A stretch of 32,406 nt of DNA from Myxococcales bacterium (GTDB lineage: Bacteria; Myxococcota_A; UBA9042): the NCBI GenBank assembly GCA_009692425.1, contig SHZF01000050.1:1-32406 (forward strand), given 5' to 3'. Under the pieces are notes generated by a model. That model had not been told where the DNA came from and made no database searches. It worked only from the letters and a program-made list of their open reading frames with translations. Below are positions 29,688-32,406 of this stretch, in pieces. Position 1 is the stretch's first letter. Every line of letters begins with the position of its first letter. A program made the position numbers and the translations under genes.

Positions 29688-30833
29688 TCAGGGCGACGCT
29701 GGCGCTCCATGCACGCGCCCACCCGGCCAGCGCCGCCCGGCCGTCACCACCCGCATCCGGCCATCGGCCTCGGCCTCGACGACGACCGTGCCGTCCCACG
29801 CGCTGGCATACAGCGCCGCGTCGACGCGCTGGGCCGTGAAAGTTTGGCTGCGCACGCCGACCAGCACGTCAATGGGCCGCCGCCGCCGCGCGATGCCGGC
29901 TTGCAGCATGGCGACGACCTCCTGGCGCGGGTGGCCGAACTTCCACGCCGACCACATCACCTGCCACTCGGGCGGCCCGCAGGAGAACACGGCGAGCTCC
30001 GGTGTCATCGCGGCCACGAGTTCGGGCAGCGTGCCATTGATCGAGCCGTGGTGGCCGACCTGGTAGACATCGACGTCGAGCGCACCGGTCGGGCCGGAGC
30101 GGGCCAGCAGGTCGCGGATGGCGGGCTCTTCGAGGTCGCCGGTGTGCAGCATGGCCGCGCGCCCGTACGACAAGCGCAGCACGACGGAGTGGTTGTTCGC
30201 ATTCTGGAACGGGGTCTTGCCGTAGCGCACTCCCGGCCAGCCGGGGTCCTGGGCGACCTGGCCCCACAGCGCGACGATGCGCGGGTCGATGCCGTCGCAG
30301 CGCACGGGGTCGATGACGGTGTCCGTAAGGCCGTGCGCATCCACCACGTCGTCGCGGAGGATGGCCCGGTAGCCGACCTTGCCCTGCTGCTGCTGGACCC
30401 AACGCTGCAGCGCCACCTGACCCTCGGCACCGGAACCGGTCGTGAGGCCGTCGTCGATCGCGTTTCGCACGGCGTAGCGCGCCAGCACGAGCGCGACGCC
30501 GCGGGTGTGGTCGAGGTGGGGATGCGTCAGCGCGAGCAGATCGAGCGTGCCGTGCAGGTCCGTGCGGCGGGCGAAGAACGCGTCGAGGTAGGCCTGTAAC
30601 GCCGCCGTGGAGTCGAAGCGCTCGTCGAGTTCGCCACCCGTATCGACCAGCACCGCGCCGCACGGGAACTCGTGCAGCACCGCGAGCCCCTGGCCGACGT
30701 CGATGAAGTGGATGCGCCACAGGTCGTCGCGCGGCGCCAGTTCCGGCACGATCGCCAGCGCCACCGGGGCGCGCACGTCGGCAGGGCGGCAGCCGGCCAG
30801 CAGCGCGACGCCCAGCACGATGACGACTTGCAT
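29688..30833 (-). CDS. ComEC-like metallo-beta-lactamase-fold lipoprotein
   Basis: The mature protein resembles the C-terminal metallo-beta-lactamase domain of ComEC/Rec2 proteins. The order is IHFIDVGQGLAVL near 41-53, VDTGG, the metal-ligand block LTHPHLDHTRG (H104, H106, D108, H109), LHTGDLE and VGHHGSINGTLPEL. It has no ComEC membrane domain. The N-terminus is MQVVIVLGVALLAGC, a clear lipoprotein signal with lipobox LAGC (Cys15), so the enzyme probably sits anchored in the envelope. ATG 30833 is chosen for this reason; ATG 30899, overlapping the stop of the upstream miaE, is a plausible alternative and would couple translation. A hydrolase acting on phosphodiester or sugar-phosphate substrates outside the cytoplasm is likely; which one is unknown. 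381 residues. Confidence 0.75.
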   Translation of the reverse strand: MQVVIVLGVALLAGCRPADVRAPVALAIVPELAPRDDLWRIHFIDVGQGLAVLHEFPCGAVLVDTGGELDERFDSTAALQAYLDAFFARRTDLHGTLDLLALTHPHLDHTRGVALVLARYAVRNAIDDGLTTGSGAEGQVALQRWVQQQQGKVGYRAILRDDVVDAHGLTDTVIDPVRCDGIDPRIVALWGQVAQDPGWPGVRYGKTPFQNANNHSVVLRLSYGRAAMLHTGDLEEPAIRDLLARSGPTGALDVDVYQVGHHGSINGTLPELVAAMTPELAVFSCGPPEWQVMWSAWKFGHPRQEVVAMLQAGIARRRRPIDVLVGVRSQTFTAQRVDAALYASAWDGTVVVEAEADGRMRVVTAGRRWPGGRVHGAPASP

Positions 30834-30891
30834 CGGCAGCCGCCGAACCCCACGCCAGGCGAGGCCAGCCGACCACGGAATTGTCACGGCT

Positions 30892-31470
30892 CTAGGCATG
30901 GATGCGCGCCACCTTCGCACCGAGTTTTTCCAGCACGGCACACTCGGCCTCGGCGAGTTCCTGCAGGCGGGCGCGCACCCCGTCACGGGCGCCCGCTTCG
31001 TGTTCGGCCAGCCGCACAAACACGCCGTGGTGGCGCGCTTCCGCTTCGAGCAACCCACGGTACAGCGCGGCCAGGTCCGGCTCCGGGTGGTGTTCCGCCA
31101 GCAGCCGGAAGCGCTCGCACGAGCGTGCCTCGATGAGCGCGGCCACCAGCAGCAGGTCGAGCAGCTTGGCGGCGCCCGGTCGCACGTGCGCAAACAAGTG
31201 GGCCTGGTAGCCCGTCGGGGCCTGCGCCGTCAGGGCGATGCCACGCCGGTCGAGTTCGGCGAGCACCTGTTCGAAGTGCTCGAGTTCTTCGCGGGCCAGC
31301 GCGAGCAGGGGCGCACGCAGGAAGGTGCGGTCGGGGTAGCGGGCCAGCAGATTGAGCGCGTTGGCGGCGGCCTTGCGCTCGCAGTGGGCGTGGTCGATGA
31401 GGATGTCGGGCGTGTGTGCGATCGCGCGGGCGAGCCAGGCGGGTTGGGTCGAAGTGTGCAGGCAGAGCAT
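30892..31470 (-). CDS. miaE: tRNA-(ms2io6A37) hydroxylase
   Basis: MiaE is a non-heme diiron monooxygenase that hydroxylates the isopentenyl side chain of 2-methylthio-N6-isopentenyl-adenosine at tRNA position 37. The protein is a ferritin-like four-helix bundle. Diiron ligand candidates are E31 in HAHCERKAA, E62/H65 in REELEHFEQV, E114 in ALIEARSCERF and E144/H147 in LLEAEARHHGVF. The 192-residue length matches the family. ATG 31470 is chosen because the protein text begins there; the track upstream is low-complexity. The stop lies inside the possible start of the downstream lipoprotein gene, so the two are probably co-transcribed. No miaA or miaB is present in the window. Confidence 0.9.
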   Translation of the reverse strand: MLCLHTSTQPAWLARAIAHTPDILIDHAHCERKAAANALNLLARYPDRTFLRAPLLALAREELEHFEQVLAELDRRGIALTAQAPTGYQAHLFAHVRPGAAKLLDLLLVAALIEARSCERFRLLAEHHPEPDLAALYRGLLEAEARHHGVFVRLAEHEAGARDGVRARLQELAEAECAVLEKLGAKVARIHA

Positions 31471-31647
31471 CAGGTGCCCGTGCGGGCGAGGGGCGTGGAG
31501 CGTGCGGTGCGGCCCGGTGAACGCGTGCCCGCCACGCTGCACCTGGCGCCGATGGTGCACGCACGACCCACGTCGCACGGGTCTGCGTGGCGCGGGCACG
31601 TCGCGTTCGCTGGATTGTACTCCCCACTGTCGGCGACCCCTGGCGGG

Positions 31648-32406
31648 CTATTCATGGTTGGTGCACCGCACATACGGTCGTGGCCCGCCGTTCGACCACC
31701 CATCGAGGTGTGCCCCGGTGGCCTGGCGGTCGCCGCTGAACCACACGACGTTGTTGTCCGAGTAGCACTGGATGTGATTGTGGTTGCTTGTGATTTTTTG
31801 GAACTTGGAGAACTCCAGGGCGCCGTTGCACACCAGTTTCGCCTTGGCCGCTGGCATCACTTCGGCTGTCGCGTCGTAGTACACCCCAGCCGCCGACGCC
31901 GACGCGTAGCCGCACAGTGCGTACGGCTTCAAGGCCTGGTTGCTCCAGTCGCCGCACCAGACCTGCGCGCCGACGTAGACGCAGTGGGCCGGGATGGCCT
32001 TGATCAGCATGGCGCTGAGGGGCAGGACGCCGCTGCCGCCCACGCTCGACGTTGCGATGCCGAGCCCGCTGCGCGCGCCGGCAAGCCCGAGCGCGGCGGA
32101 ACTGGTGAAGGTCGCCGTGCAGCTCTGGCCCGCGGCGAGTGGGCCGCTGCAAGAGCCTGCGACCGTGAACGGGCCCGTCGCAATCACCGCCACATTGACT
32201 GCCGCGGCGCCGCCGAGGTTGGTCAACGTGGCAGACTTGCTGACATCGCCCGCCGAGAATGCGCCGAGGTCGAGGGCGTTGCTGGTCCACTGCAACAGGG
32301 CCGGCAGACCGACCACACAGAGCGGCGCGAACCCGGCGTCATAGCCTGCCAACACCTTGCCCGCCGGACATGCGCTGGCCAGCCCGGCCAGCCCCGTGAC
32401 CTTGGA
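31648..32406 (-). CDS. Choice-of-anchor-D-like surface protein, 5' end missing
   Basis: Reading leftward from the window edge, this frame is open through 32406, so the gene's 5' part lies outside. The visible 252 residues start with a CPAGKVLAGYDAGFAPLC segment, then an Ig-like choice-of-anchor-D (ASH/DUF1573-type) domain (LDLGAFSAGDVSKSATLTN, GSCSGPLAAGQSCTATF), then a distinct Cys/Trp/Asn-rich end (VYVGAQVWCGDWSNQALKP, QCYSDNNVVWFSGDRQATG, CTNHE). Surface or secreted proteins of this kind are common in large-genome bacteria. The C-terminal tail has lower GC than the rest of the window. MiaE follows 177 bases downstream on the same strand. Function unknown. Confidence 0.65.
   Translation of the reverse strand, partial: SKVTGLAGLASACPAGKVLAGYDAGFAPLCVVGLPALLQWTSNALDLGAFSAGDVSKSATLTNLGGAAAVNVAVIATGPFTVAGSCSGPLAAGQSCTATFTSSAALGLAGARSGLGIATSSVGGSGVLPLSAMLIKAIPAHCVYVGAQVWCGDWSNQALKPYALCGYASASAAGVYYDATAEVMPAAKAKLVCNGALEFSKFQKITSNHNHIQCYSDNNVVWFSGDRQATGAHLDGWSNGGPRPYVRCTNHE

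Overview
This is a gene-dense, very GC-rich window with strong G/C bias at third codon positions, GTG as well as ATG starts, and mostly weak Shine-Dalgarno sites with a few clear GGAGG ones. Several gene families point to a Gram-negative bacterium of proteobacterial or myxococcal affinity: a MaeB-type malic enzyme fused to a phosphotransacetylase-like domain, MiaE, a PilR-like sigma-54 activator, lipoproteins, and outer-membrane-type proteins ending in phenylalanine. The exact taxon is inference. I saw no rRNA, tRNA, CRISPR array or insertion sequence.

Layout, left to right. Positions 1-404 hold no gene I can support. A putative outer-membrane protein and a PAP2-type phosphatase follow on the plus strand (405-2442). 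uvrA (minus) is divergent from arfB and a DUF3516-type RNA helicase (plus, to 9042). A tight minus-strand operon (13592-9300) encodes a pyruvate kinase-like barrel protein, an LCMT/PPM1-family methyltransferase and the malic enzyme, with a 1-base gap and a 4-base ATGA overlap, so two of its three genes act at the pyruvate/malate node. Divergent from it is a 765-residue protein that joins a complete APC-family amino-acid permease to a TraB/GumN-like domain. An exported M49-like zinc peptidase with a canonical EF-hand loop follows (to 18432).

The middle holds a transsulfuration PLP enzyme (minus), a putative lipoprotein (plus), a J-domain/TPR protein (minus), purM and a phytoene-dehydrogenase-like protein (both plus). 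The right third is all minus strand: mannose-1-phosphate guanylyltransferase, a CoA-transferase B subunit with no A subunit beside it, a HEAT-repeat exported protein with a good intrinsic terminator, a PilR-like regulator, a ComEC-like metallo-beta-lactamase lipoprotein, MiaE, and the 3' part of a choice-of-anchor-D surface protein that runs off the right edge.

Most of this is housekeeping and cell-envelope content. The most unusual item is the permease-TraB/GumN fusion. Next are the barrel-only pyruvate kinase-like operon, the Ca-loop M49-like peptidase with a 30-bp tandem duplication, a flavoprotein-like protein whose dinucleotide fingerprint is degenerate, and short coding-like relics in some intergenic gaps, the clearest just upstream of uvrA with an in-frame TAG.
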